Assembly: GCF_024713975.1 (NCBI RefSeq) | Contig: NC_091111.1 | Coordinates: 17,388,501-17,452,500, forward strand | DNA from: Paralichthys olivaceus | Lineage: Eukaryota > Chordata > Actinopteri > Pleuronectiformes > Paralichthyidae | Length of the DNA stretch: 64,000 nucleotides | Reading direction: 5' to 3' | In this document: positions 36,178 to 48,716 of the stretch, one piece after another | How positions within the stretch are numbered: the first letter of the stretch is position 1 | Layout: each line of letters opens with the position of its first letter | Notes under the pieces: generated by a model | What the model was told of the DNA's origin: nothing | The model's database searches: none | What the model saw: the letters and a program-made list of their open reading frames with translations, nothing else | Position numbers and translations under genes: made by a program

Positions 36178-38503
36178 ACACACAAATACACAATGACAGC
36201 ATTAATCTTTTTAAATGAAGCATTACAGACACAGCGTGTCCTTTGGTTCATAGTGTGTGTTGCTGTGTGTGCGCTCAGAGCAGCGTGTGTTGTTCGCGTG
36301 TTTGTTTCCGTGAAGCTCAGCAAATGTCAGCCACAGTAAAACACCATGGTGCAACAGGAGTGTGCAGCACCACCCACACAAACACAGAAGAGCAACGCAC
36401 GTGTATGTGTCAGCCACGTCCGTTCCCTTCTCTTTCTCTCTTTCTGTCTTTCTGTTCCCTGCACTTTGATATCTATAACCGAGTCTCTGAAGAAAAGACA
36501 GAACTCAAAGTGCTCATGATACAAAGCAGATTTTTCTGCAGGTTGAAATGTTTCTATAAGTTTGAAATTGTCTTTTCACAAGAGGATCAAACATTTCATG
36601 TCCTCATAATGAACATCGCCAACGGATGCAGCAACTTCTTGAACTTCTTGAACTTGATATCGAATGTCAAACAAAATGCTTAATTTTACTGTCGCCTGAT
36701 GTTTGGCCAGGAAGCTTCAGGTGCACCGTTGTAATGTTGCTATCTAAAGAACTTCTCGGGGCCTTGACCCAGGGGGTTAAAAAACTTCTGTGGGGCCGTT
36801 CCTAGCCATCTGACACAGTTGGGGGGTAATTGCAGGAAGGTTAATTATATCTATGATGGCTTAAAGCTTTAAAAGTTAAAATAAGAAGCAAACCTCACAC
36901 AGCAAATGTTCCTCCATGTCAGCTACATGCAGTCAGACAGACAGACAGACAGACAGACCGAGAGACAGACAGGGTGTAGTTATCACCAAGGCCAGGCTGG
37001 AAATAACAATTTACTCACCATGGGAGTCCAGAGTTGTAACTGATGAGTAAGTGAGACTCTGGGAAATGGCGACGTGTCCTTATTTGGTTCACGGAAGGTT
37101 AATGTGATGCTACCGGACAGAAAGTGGAGGAGCTGAAGAAAGCAACTCTCATCAGTGTTCAGTTCAGTTCACTGATTTATTGTCCCGCCGGAGGACATCT
37201 GTCTTTCAGCAGTGGACAGTATTCACTTTCAATTATCAACTATTCTTTTACCAATATATCATCCGATTTATATTCTTTTTAAAAAAAAAAATGGCAGTGA
37301 TTCCTCAGATGCAGAAGCTCCAGGTATCTCTCAGCAACATGAGACGTCCTCTGTGCACAGTTGTCTAGTGTGAGTCTGTTGTCGTGTCTTCCTCAGGGAC
37401 ACATCGTCGAAGTTACACTCACACTCGCACTTGACTGCAGCAGCTTCGAGAGAGTGTGTCAGGGAGTGAGAACGAGGAAAGAAACAGCTGTGTGTGTGTG
37501 TGTGTGTGTGTGTCTGTGTGTGTGTGTGAGTGTGTGTGTGTGAGAGAGAGTGTGAGAGAGAGAGTGTGAGAGAGAGTGACTGAAAAGAGTCCTTTTGTCT
37601 GGCTGAAGCATAAAGTCTCCTGGGAAGCTTTCAAATCCTCTCTGGAATGTGTGTGTGTGTCTGTATGTGTGTGTTGGTGTGTGTTGAAGTGTGTGTGCGT
37701 GTTGGTGTGTGTTGAAGTGTGTGTGTGTGTGTTGGGGGTTGGCCTGTCACCACATTTGTACGAGGAAAGCAAATATTTGTGTGCGTGTTTTTCAGTTCTC
37801 GTGGTGTAGTATAACTGTTTCCATGGCGACTGATATCCTCTGGTCTTTTACCGTGTCACCTGACGTCGGTGGGGTCGACAGCTAACTTTCTTTTTTTCTT
37901 TCTTTCTTGTTCTTTTCTTCACCTTCACCCCCCTCCCCCCCACACCTCCACCTCTCTCTCCTTCCTCTGTCGTCCTCTGAATGCCAGTCTGCAGATCAGA
38001 TTACATCAGCTGCTCTCATCAATGTGTTTATTTACCAAGCGCTCCGCTCATCGTCTGTCGGCCCTGACTCTGACTCTCTCACAGATCCTGTCCCATGATG
38101 GTTGAGATGGGTGTGTCGGTATGCGCACAGTAAACCTGTGTGCAAAAATAAACACGCATTGTAGTTTCCATTTAGGTCGAAAGGATTTCTCTGAATTTTA
38201 AGCCATTGTCGTATTTAATTAATAAAGGAGGGATTTCATGGTCTCACAGTGTGTGGGAGCAGGATGGACCTTTCATGACGATGCTGTAAACACATATTTT
38301 TTACAGTTCATAATATCCACACACTAATTTCGGCTGCAACAAACCAAACGAGTCATCAGACTGGTGATTGCAGGATTACACTGTTTATTGCATCAGTTGC
38401 AAACAGTCTTCCACCTCCGTCAAACATTGAAACTGTCTCGAGGTGTTTAGATTTCCTTCACTCTGGCACTGAGGGTCTGCACGTTGTGTTTCGTTGTTGC
38501 AGG

Positions 38504-38594
38504 ATGGTGATGGAGGAGGGGGGTCAGAGAGACAGAGAGAGGGGAGGTCCAGCGACAGCAGCAGCGGAGGGACGGCAGATCTTAGCCGAGCTCG
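38504..38594 (+). CDS. dtnb: dtnb coding exon 1
   Basis: Residues 1-30 plus one base, [20 protein letters not shown] through RQILAEL. Preceded by an acceptor GTTGTTGCAG|GATGG, so a leader exon lies upstream. A second in-frame ATG is at 38510. The segment RQILAEL aligns with mammalian RQLFIEM, while the rest diverges. Confidence 0.8.
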
Positions 38595-41500
38595 GTGAGT
38601 GACCACTGAATCCTCATTATTTATTCAGCCAATCATGTCTGCTGTTTACATACGTGTTTACATTTATCCCCATCATCACCCACCTTATAATAAAGTTTTC
38701 TCTGTTTTTGTGTTCCGTGTTTTGTTTCCACGTTATGACAGAACTTGAACTTGAAGATTTACCGATGCTTTGTAAACGGCCCAGCAGATTTTTCAAAATG
38801 TCATCTTCCTCTCTTCGTCACAGGGGAGCAGAACCTTGACGGAATTTGTCTTTCTACATATCGAACAGCCTGCAAGCTCCGATTCATACAGAAGAGATGC
38901 AACCGTGAGTCAAAGCTGCTGAACATCACATCACAAAATCGTCCGTGTGACCAGTAAAGCTTCTGATGATACATAAACTCAACTCTGACCCGTCTAAGGA
39001 AACATTTTGAAGATTTGAAAACTAAAATGTTCTTTTAAACATCGGTATGTTTGCTGGTTTCACTGACTTCCCTCCCTCCCTCTCATTCCAGTGCATCTGA
39101 TCGACATATACAACGTAATCGAGGCGGTGCGGGACGCTGGTCTGAACGCCGTCGAGCTGAATGCCGGCATCTCCGTGACCAGACTGGAGAACCTGGTGTC
39201 GTCCCTGTTCAACCAGCTCAGCAAGCGCCTGCCCACCACGCACACCATCAACCCGCAAGAGAGCACCGTCCTGTTTGTGGAGTTCATCCTGGCTGCCGTC
39301 GACAGGTAACGACAGTGCAAGAGTAATCACGGTATTCTGCGTGTAAATGTCCCATGCTGCATCTGTTTCAAACAAACAAAAAAAACCCAGAGAGATCCTA
39401 CTTGTCTCGGAAAACTCTCCTGCAAAGCTCATCATTGGAACTGACCGACCTCTTACCCTCAATTATCTTTAAACCAATTGTGGACCGAACCCGCCTGACA
39501 CGTTAATATAAGAAGCACGAGCTGAGGAGTAAAGCTAATCTAATAAGCTGCTGCTGGACGGTGAAGGCAACGTCTTCAGATGTGCACAACAAGGAATCAG
39601 ATAAATTGCAGGCAGCAGCAGCACTCTTGGTGTTTTAAGTAATTTATTTTCACTCCCTTAGACACACTCACACTTCTCCAAACTCTCAGACACCTTCATC
39701 AATTATCGAAATCTCCAGAATTACTACTGGTGCTCAACACAGGCTACATCAACTCCCTGTTAACTTTATTTATACATTTTACAACACGGATAAATAGAAA
39801 ACATTTAGCTTAATTTGGAGAACCCCTCCTCCCTGTACACCTCACACTTATGTAAAACATTAGGTTGGTGTATCTCAATCAGATGTGTGTTTGTGTGTTT
39901 TTCCAGTGAGCCAGAAAGCCGACTGACGGTGCTGTCTGTGAAGGTGATGCTGGCGATGCTCTGTGGAGGGAAACTGGTCGATAAGCTCCGCTGTGAGTAC
40001 CAGACGATACCGTCACTGACATGGAGTCGGTTACGGATCGACTCTTAAATTCCACAGACTTTACTTTTCAACTGTTCCGAGAAAACTGACACAAACAATA
40101 GGACACATTTACAAAAGTGACAAAACACCCAAGTACTATAAATAACACGGTGTGCACTACTGCAGTCGTACCCACATTGTTTCTGCGTTTACGTCTTCAC
40201 AACTTTATTCGTAAAGATCCTAAAATCCATCAGCATGTAATGAACATGTTGATGATGTATACATGTTACATATGTGCCCCCTTGTGGAAAAGGTACGTCA
40301 GTGCTGCGGTGAGGTGAGGCTGCGGCTCAAGAGAACTAAAGTAGGTTAATGTCACGGCTTTCTAACAGTGTGTGTGTGTGTGTGTGTGTGTAGATGTGTT
40401 TTCTCAGATATCTGACTCCGGTGGTGTGTTGGTACTTTCCAAACTTGATGGGTTTCTGAGGGAAGCTCTGAAGTTGCCCACCGCTGTACATGAAGCACCG
40501 TCCTTTGGCTACACACACACGTTAGCACGCTCATGCTTCCCACAGCAGGTTTGCTCTCACACCTCGTCTCTCTTCTATCACACTACTTCGTATATTGGTT
40601 CTGTTTTGTTTCAGGGTTTCAATGATTATTTACTTATTCTTTGTGTTTTGTTGGTATTGTCTCATTGTGTAGAAGAGGGTGATGCTCAACATGTTCCTGG
40701 ACATTGTTACCAACCCTCCTCAGTGTCTCGTCTGGCTGCCTCTCATGCACCGTCTGGCCAACGTGGAGCACGGTACACACACACATATATACAAAACATT
40801 CAAACATTCATATTAACGGTGTCGCTGCATATATATTAAATATCTATATTAAAGGTATATTTACTCTGAGACCTGATGCATCTTCTCGTTCTCCCTCAGT
40901 CTATCATCCTGTGTCGTGCTCCTACTGTCGTGGCAACGGCATGACGGGCTTCCGCTATCGCTGCCTCCGTTGCCGTGGCTACCAGCTCTGTCAGAACTGC
41001 TTCTGGCGCGGCAACGTCAGCGGCTCACACAGCAGCCAGCATCAGATGAAGGAGCACTCGTCCTGGGTGAGTCACTGTGCGATTACTCATTCATCACACC
41101 AGGGGGCACCGTCTCTGTGTGTGCGTGCGTGCGTGCGTGTTTTAAAGTCAACACTTTTTAAATAACTGGTAACTCAAGCTGCCATTCAAATGTAGTGCAG
41201 TAAAAGGTACAATATTTTCCACTGAACTGTCAAAGTATAAAGTGATATAAAAGGAAAATACTCAAGTAAAGTACAGTTACCTCAGTTTTATACTTGAGTA
41301 AATGTTCTTGGTTCTGCCGATGGGATGTATTATGATGTATGAAATATGTAACATCGCTATAACACTTACTGAAAAGCTGCTCGAGCCTGAAGGAGAGAAG
41401 GTTTCCAGAATAGAAAAGTTGTTTCAATAGATACAAACATAGTCGTTGAATTATTCATCCCTCAGACTCCGGCATCATTTGTCTTATTAATGTTTCACGA

Positions 41501-44500
41501 ATAAATCTCCTCAACACTGCTGCTGCTCCTGCCTGTCAAAATTAATCTCTCCTAATAATCCTCTGCAGACTTTGCATCTCCAACAGGGTTCAGTTTCAGG
41601 ATTAAGTTAACTCGACCTTCGGTACTGTACAGCTCTTATTTCAAGTCGCACACCAAGTGGACACTGTTGCATCTGCCTCTGAAACTAAAGAAGAACTTTT
41701 AATCATTGATTGACCTCGAACTGTTTAAGTAAAAGTTTCACAGTGTTGCTTTGAACTGACGCGATAAGTCTTGAAGAATTTTTGTCCACGCAGGGCAGAA
41801 ATTGCTGCAGGGTTTCAGTTGTATCCAACACACAACACTTATCAGACATGTCTTTAACAATGGTCTTTGGAGAAACAGTGCAAACAAATGAAAGAAATCT
41901 AAAAGAATAAAATACTGAGGAAGTGAAAGAGGGACTCCTCACCAGGATGTGTGAGTTTGATTTGTTTCTAACAGCTGAGATAAACCACACACTGATAACA
42001 CTTGAATACAAGTTCAGACTTTCATCCTGAAACATAAACTGTTTCATCCACCGAGTTAAGTTGCTGCTGTAAAAGTCACACGGCCTATGAACGTTGACCT
42101 GACGTGTGTGTGTGTCTGTGTGTGTGTTTGTAGAAGTCTCCAGCCACTAAGCTTGGTCGAGCCCTGAGCAGGACTCTGGGCTGCGTATCGTCCAGAGATC
42201 CCCCGCACCCAATTTATCCAGAGGAACCTGAGAGGACGCTGAACCTCTCCAACATCGTGTAAGACGTCGCAGCACTAACACACTCATACACACTGTACGT
42301 ACAACACATCCTCCATAAGCAGTAATAATAAGAGTTGAGCCTGCGTTACATGTGAATGACAACGATCTCACTAACTCTACGTCACATTATTTAAGTATTG
42401 TTACATGCAACTGACAAAAAATACGATGAAACTGCAGTAAATCAGCACTCGTCCCTTATTTCTGTCACATTTCGAGTTGCATCACTGTCTTAAAAAGTAT
42501 TTTGTATAAATAATAATATACGATAATACATTATATTTGACTCCGCCTCTCTACACCTTCCAACATATCCTGAATAAATATGAAACCCTTCCATGATAAG
42601 ACGATCTTAACACAATCAGACAACCGGCACGTGGACGTGACACAGGAACAGTTGAAGGTCGTTGTAGTCGCTGTAATGTCAATGAGAGAAACTCAACAGG
42701 TTCGTGACGGTGAAACATTAACCGTCGTGCAGACTCTTGTTTCCCGTCTCCAGAGTTTCATGTTTCCGCTCAAAGTTTTTAAGAACATGAATAAAATTGA
42801 AGTCCCGCCCCTCCAGCCGGCCCGCTGCAGCGGCTCCGCCCCCTTTCACTGGATTCACACTGTTTGATTTTCCAACAAGCGCTGACAGACTGGGTCATTA
42901 CAGACCTGCAAGCTCTGACTAGACTTAGATCCAGGGCAGAACGCAGAGACTGCACTTAGCGCTGCTGTGAGTATGCTGACAACAGAGCTCTGTCAAACTT
43001 TACAGAAGGTTTATCTGATTTTCTGTCGTTTCTATGTGTGTTCACTGTCTTTCTCTCTCTCTCTCTCTCCCTCTGGCGATCTTTGGCCTGTGTGTGTTTG
43101 CTCAGACTAGCACAATTCACTGTTGCGTGAACGCACACAAAAGCACATGCGGAGTGTGTGAGAATGTGAGCGTAAGAATGTGCCTTTCTTTTATCTGGAG
43201 GCCTTTTGTGTTTCAAGTCGGTTGAAAGTTGTTATTATCGCTTTATATTTGTGCGGGTTGATGACATGTAGGTGACACGTTGTGTGTTTGTGTTCGCGCA
43301 GCCCCTCTCGACCTGTTGGAAACACCAGCGAGGCCATGTTGCAGTCGTCATCATCACCGGCCTCCACCAAACGGTACGGACTCCCTTAAAGATTAGATTA
43401 GATTATTCTAACCTGTTGGAAATGTGCAGTCTTCTCTTCAAGGCCAGGATGTGTTAGTGTCATCATAAAAAGGGTTTTTAATAACTTGCTTTATTCCTTT
43501 ATAACAGTTTCTTCTGCAATAACTTGACATCAACTGCCAATTAAGTGTTTCTGTTTCCATTAAATGAGAATAAAAGTCTCATACAGCAGCTAGAACACGT
43601 TATCTGCACTGGCCTTCAAATTCAAAAGGAAAGTGAAACATGACCCGATACTAGAATTACATGATAATGTCAAAAATGTGAATTTTGCGTTTCGCCTGGC
43701 TGTGAAATAAAGCTGTGGTGATTCCTCCACAGTCTATCATGCTTTTTTTTTCTGTCGTCCAGTTTGGCAGCGGCTCAGCGCATGAACGAGGAACACGCTC
43801 TGATCGCTGCGTACGTGAATCGTCTCCAGAGCAGCCCACGGTGAGAGACGAGCAGAGGGGTGTTTACATAAGGGAATCAGGGAGTGACGAGAGAGAGAGG
43901 GAGGCAGAGAGAGAAAACTCTAAGCTGTATCGTTGTGGGTTCTTCTCTCTCTTCCTGCGTAACATCCAAAATACCACTTCAGCATCGTTCCTGTGTCGAG
44001 GTTTCACTTAATTATTTGACAGAAGTTTGTCGATGCTGCTTCTAGTCGTCAGATGTCACTTCACTAATCCCTGTTCAATGAAAAGTTCAGTTCCCTTCAT
44101 CTAATCTCATTTATCGTCTTATCAGTGAGTTATAAACTGGACAGAACCTTTCAAACACATTTTGGGTGAGAACAAGCTTTATTTATATATTTTTTTTTTA
44201 CTGCATTTTCATTCTTTAAATGAATTGAATTGCAGTTTGCCGTGTTCTTAATGTGAGGCAGGTCCTTTCGGAGCGCTGACATTTTCACCTGCTACAGGCT
44301 GATTACATGTTTTTTGATCAGAAGCCAGAATATGCAGGAAACAGTTGCCAGGTAACAGCAGAGACCTCCATCGCCGACAGTGGCTCACAGGGGACATTTG
44401 ACAACTCAAGACAAATCGAAAGATTCGAAGATAATGGAAAAGAGGATGGATCATCAGCCGCCGTGCTGGTGGAACATATCTGAAGATTGTTAGTGTTGTG

Positions 44501-46202
44501 TCGCTGACGTTCCTGCACTCTGTGTGTGTCTGCAGTGTGGAAAGTCCCAGCAGACAGGATGAGGAGCACAAACTGATCGCCCGCTACACCTCCCGCCTGG
44601 CAGAGACTGACAGTTCAGGAGTGAGTCAATAACACCTCATTCGTTTGTTAGCAGATCTATAATCAGGTTCTCGTTTGTCACACGTGCGCAAAACCCATGA
44701 CACACAAAGTACTGATGTCTTGTGGTCGTTAAATAATCAAATAATCAACCCACAGTCAGTTTTCTTATCAGTAAGTTATTCGTGTGTTTTCAGGTGATAC
44801 CAAACCGGAGCATCAACTTTGACGTGAACAAACAGAAGAGGGAGCTCATCGCTCAGCTGGAGTGTAAAAACAGGTAGAAGTGGACGTAAACGTCGAGTCT
44901 GTCTTACTCTGTGTGTTCCGCAGCTTTTCAGATTTAGTTCGTCTGAACTTCCTGACCTCCCACACAGTCCCAGCCTGAGCTGAACACTATGTCAATTATT
45001 TTAATTTCCTAGAGAGATTTTGGCAGAGATAAAACGTCTCCGCACAGAGCATGACGCGGCGTGCCAGCTCAGCCCGGAGAGAGGCAGCACCAACCCAACT
45101 CTGCTGGCCGAGCTTCGCCTGCTCAGGTAAACACAGACTCAACACAGAGGATGAGGAGTTACACTGAACCCTGCTGAACAGAAACGTACACCGAGTATTT
45201 GATTTTGTTGTTTTCTTGTTGTAACTTGAACCGTGTACATCCCAGCGACAGAAATGATGCCCAGACATCATGTTCAAAAGGTCGAAAGATTTCCAGCCCC
45301 TGTGCCGCGTTCACTGCGTCGAGAGCCGCACCGTCAGGTTCGAACGGGAAGTCGGCTGTGTTGCTTTGCGGCACAGAGGGAGCGCTGTATGGCAGATGGC
45401 GGTGGCAGATGGTGGACCTTTTTGAAAAGCTAATGTAAAAATCCCCACCGACATGTTTGTGCTGAAAACAAAGGTCAAAGGAGGGAGAGGAGGTTTAATA
45501 TGTTACAGGACGTTTATCCACGATGGTCTGTTCACTGTGACACATGATATATATGAACAATTATTAGTATGTTTTTGTTTTTATGCCACGCTAGCATCTT
45601 TCAAATGATCTTTTATATTCGAATGAGGTCACTGTGTCGTGGAGTATCTTTGAATACCACATGGGGGCGCCAGACTTGCAAAATCTTACATTTCTGCTCC
45701 AAGTGGCTTCATTTTGAGCAGATCACAATATCCTGTATGTTGTTTCTGCTAAATTATTTGATTGTAATATTTGATATATAAGTAGAAACACGATTTTAAC
45801 CACACTACTCGGCTTGAAACGCATATTATCATGAAAATGTAGATATTTTAACATTTTCGCTGTTTTCCTAGAGAATCATTTTTGCATGTCGAGGTTTCGG
45901 GGACTGATATTTAAATTGAAGGGCTATATCTCAGAGCCCTTGTCCTTGTCGGTTATTTGTCTGTGTTTAAAAATTCTGTATCCTCCTTGTTTTAGTCTAA
46001 CTGCAGCCTCTAGCTCCTGAGAGTCTTGGTGCTCGTGTTATTTTATTTCCTGTTCCCTCCTGACACAAGCTGTTATGTGTGTGTTTGTGCTGAAGACAGA
46101 GGAAAGACGAGCTGGAGCAGAGGATGTCGTCTCTACAAGAGAGCAGGAGGGAGCTGATGGTGCAGCTGGAGGGACTGATGAAGCTGCTCAAGGTGACTCA
46201 CA

Positions 46203-46250
<48 letters not shown>

Positions 46251-48681
46251 GACTATCGCCTTCAGCATGGTGCCCTGTCTCACACTAGAGGGCCTCGTCT
46301 GTTTCTCTGTTGCTGCAGTAACAAGCTTCACTTCCTCTCTGCTACTTCCTCCTTTTTATAATTTTACCTCTGTTTCTGTCTCTGACTGTGTCTGACCTCT
46401 TCTTTTCCATCCGTTTCCTCCCTGTTTGTTTACAACTGCCTCCTGTAGGATGAGGAACAGCGTCAGGCAGTAAGTTTTATTTTTCCCCCGTTATGTCGAG
46501 ATCATTGTGGTCAGGCCTTTAGCTTTCTATCTCAAAATAAGAAAACATTTCAAGCAATGGGGGCAAGTTCATCTCCTAATTGCAACCTTGATATTTTGAA
46601 TTATTTAAAGCCTCTTATTGAAATCAGCTAAATCTTTTCTGGAGATCTCAGTTGTCAGTTATGAAAAAAGATAAGTATTACCGAGGCCTCCAGGTCATAA
46701 CAACCCTCTTAAATCCGTTTCTTAGGCGCAGGCGGCTGGCTCTTCTCACTCATCTCCGTCCCGTCCGAGTCCATCAACCGCGCCGCGTCCAGGTGCCGCG
46801 TCTCCGCAGGCTTACATGTACCCTCCTCAAGACTCCCTCGCAGGGGTGGGTGGCGACGTACAAGAGGCCTTTGCTCAAGGTGAGAGCAATTTGGAGAAAT
46901 AATTATGTGTATACATTCCTTCTGAGACAAGTTTTACCAGGTGGAAAAACTGCGTTTGTAGTCTTACATGTCCTTCGTTGTAAATGGTTTAACAAACACA
47001 AGGTTGGTGTTCGAGATGTTGTCGTTCTGACTCTGCAGCAAAGAAGAAGTTATTTCTGGTAGAGTGGTGATGACAGTTGTTGTTTTTCTGCGTGTCTCTG
47101 CTTCAGGCCCAAGAAGGAACCTGAGAAACGACCTTCTGGTGGCAGCTGACTCCATCACCAACACTGTGTCCTCACTGGTCAAAGAGCTGCACTCAGGTAC
47201 ATTCAAACAACACAAACACACACACTCCCTTAGTGTCCTGCAGATGTTCTTCAGTCATTTTTGTAGCCTCTGAATCGTTGTAAACTTTATGAATGATGAT
47301 TCACATGCTGACTTTTTAATCCGACTAGATGATGGTCGGGAGGAAGAGGAGAGGTTGCTGAACGGGAAGGACAGAGGTACATTAATCTCTTCGAGGATCT
47401 TCTCATTACCCTTTCTGTTTAAAGTAATATCCTGTCTTTTCTAACTCTACTTGCCACCTGAAGCAGACACGCCAATGACACATATAAAGCTTGACCGTTG
47501 CACCGAAGCGTCCACCATTAAGTCCCCAGAACTGGGGAGTTTTTAAAAATCCCCCAAAACAATTTGTTCCACGTGGAAAACTGTTTTTCATGGAAAACGC
47601 TAATCAAACAAGAAAGCACAGAGATGTGATCTCATGACAGTGAAGAGTTTGGCCACATTTCTCCAGTTAATAAGCCTGTCCACACATCTGAGGCTGGATC
47701 TCTAACCGCTCAAACCAGGCAACAGCCCGGGGCCCCGAGGGCCCACATGTACGCCATCACACTTGAGTCTGCATAATTTGATTAATTGCAAATTTGTTTG
47801 AAACTTGTGCCACTGACGTAAAATAATCAACTCTGCCCTCGTCGTAAAGTTGGGGCTCTGAGTCAAAATGTAAATTAACATTTTAGATTGAACCGTTATT
47901 ATTTGCTTTAGTGTTTTGCTTTATTAAACCTTCGCAATTGCAAGTAATTAAGCCACAGAAATCCTCAGGCAAGGTCGTATTAATCCGTGATAAGAGATTG
48001 TTAATTATTTTTCTTTACCAATACATCTGCTAATTATGTTCTTTCATAATCAATTTAAATACTCAGGGTGTAAGATTTTGAAATATCTTTATTCTCTGTG
48101 GCCCAAAAAAAGTTTTCTTTTCTCAAGACAATCACATAAAACTACAGAGCCGGAGTAAGTTTTCCCCCTCGAGGGCTCAGAGGAAGTTAATCTGGCCGTC
48201 CACACATCAGCTGAGTTGATCTTTCCTCTCGGCTCTCGAGGGCACGCTTGAACTTCTCTCTTCTCTCTCTGCGGTGCTTTTTGATCATATGTCCAGCAGC
48301 GAGAACAAATGGGGTAAACTGTTAAAAGCCAGCGGTGGGAGAAGTATTCAGATCTAAGTAAGAAATAGTAAACCCACAACGTGAAAACACTCCCAGAGGC
48401 CTGTAGTGGAAAGTACCTTGAGTGAAAGTACAGGAATGTCTTGAAGTATTCAAAGTTATTTCAGGGGCATAAACTTAAACTGTTCATACGTGAACTCTGG
48501 GAAATGTGCAGACAACTGAGTCTGGATGTTTTCCAGAGTTTGACCTTTACACATAAAGAACACAGCAGGGCTCATTGTGACGCACACTGACAGCAACTGA
48601 CTCTGACATCATGTTCTCACATACAGGCCCTCTGCCGAATTTCAGGAGAATATCTGGAGTACAGTTTATTTATTTAAATAC

Positions 48682-48716
<35 letters not shown>

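Larger units (their letters stand above)
30636..38502 (+). other. dtnb intron 1
   Basis: A 7.9-kb intron if the 30.6-kb exon is correct. Contains a repeat copy (about 33474-33645), GT/CA arrays (35052, 36119, 37491, 37649), a (GACA)n tract near 36937-36957 and a poly-C/poly-A run near 35299. No coding exon recognised, and no asxl2 sequence. Confidence 0.6.

Noticed and set aside
30636-38502. asxl2, expected here from mammalian gene order
   Set aside because: No ASXL exon or PHD-type segment was recognised on either strand between kif3c and dtnb.
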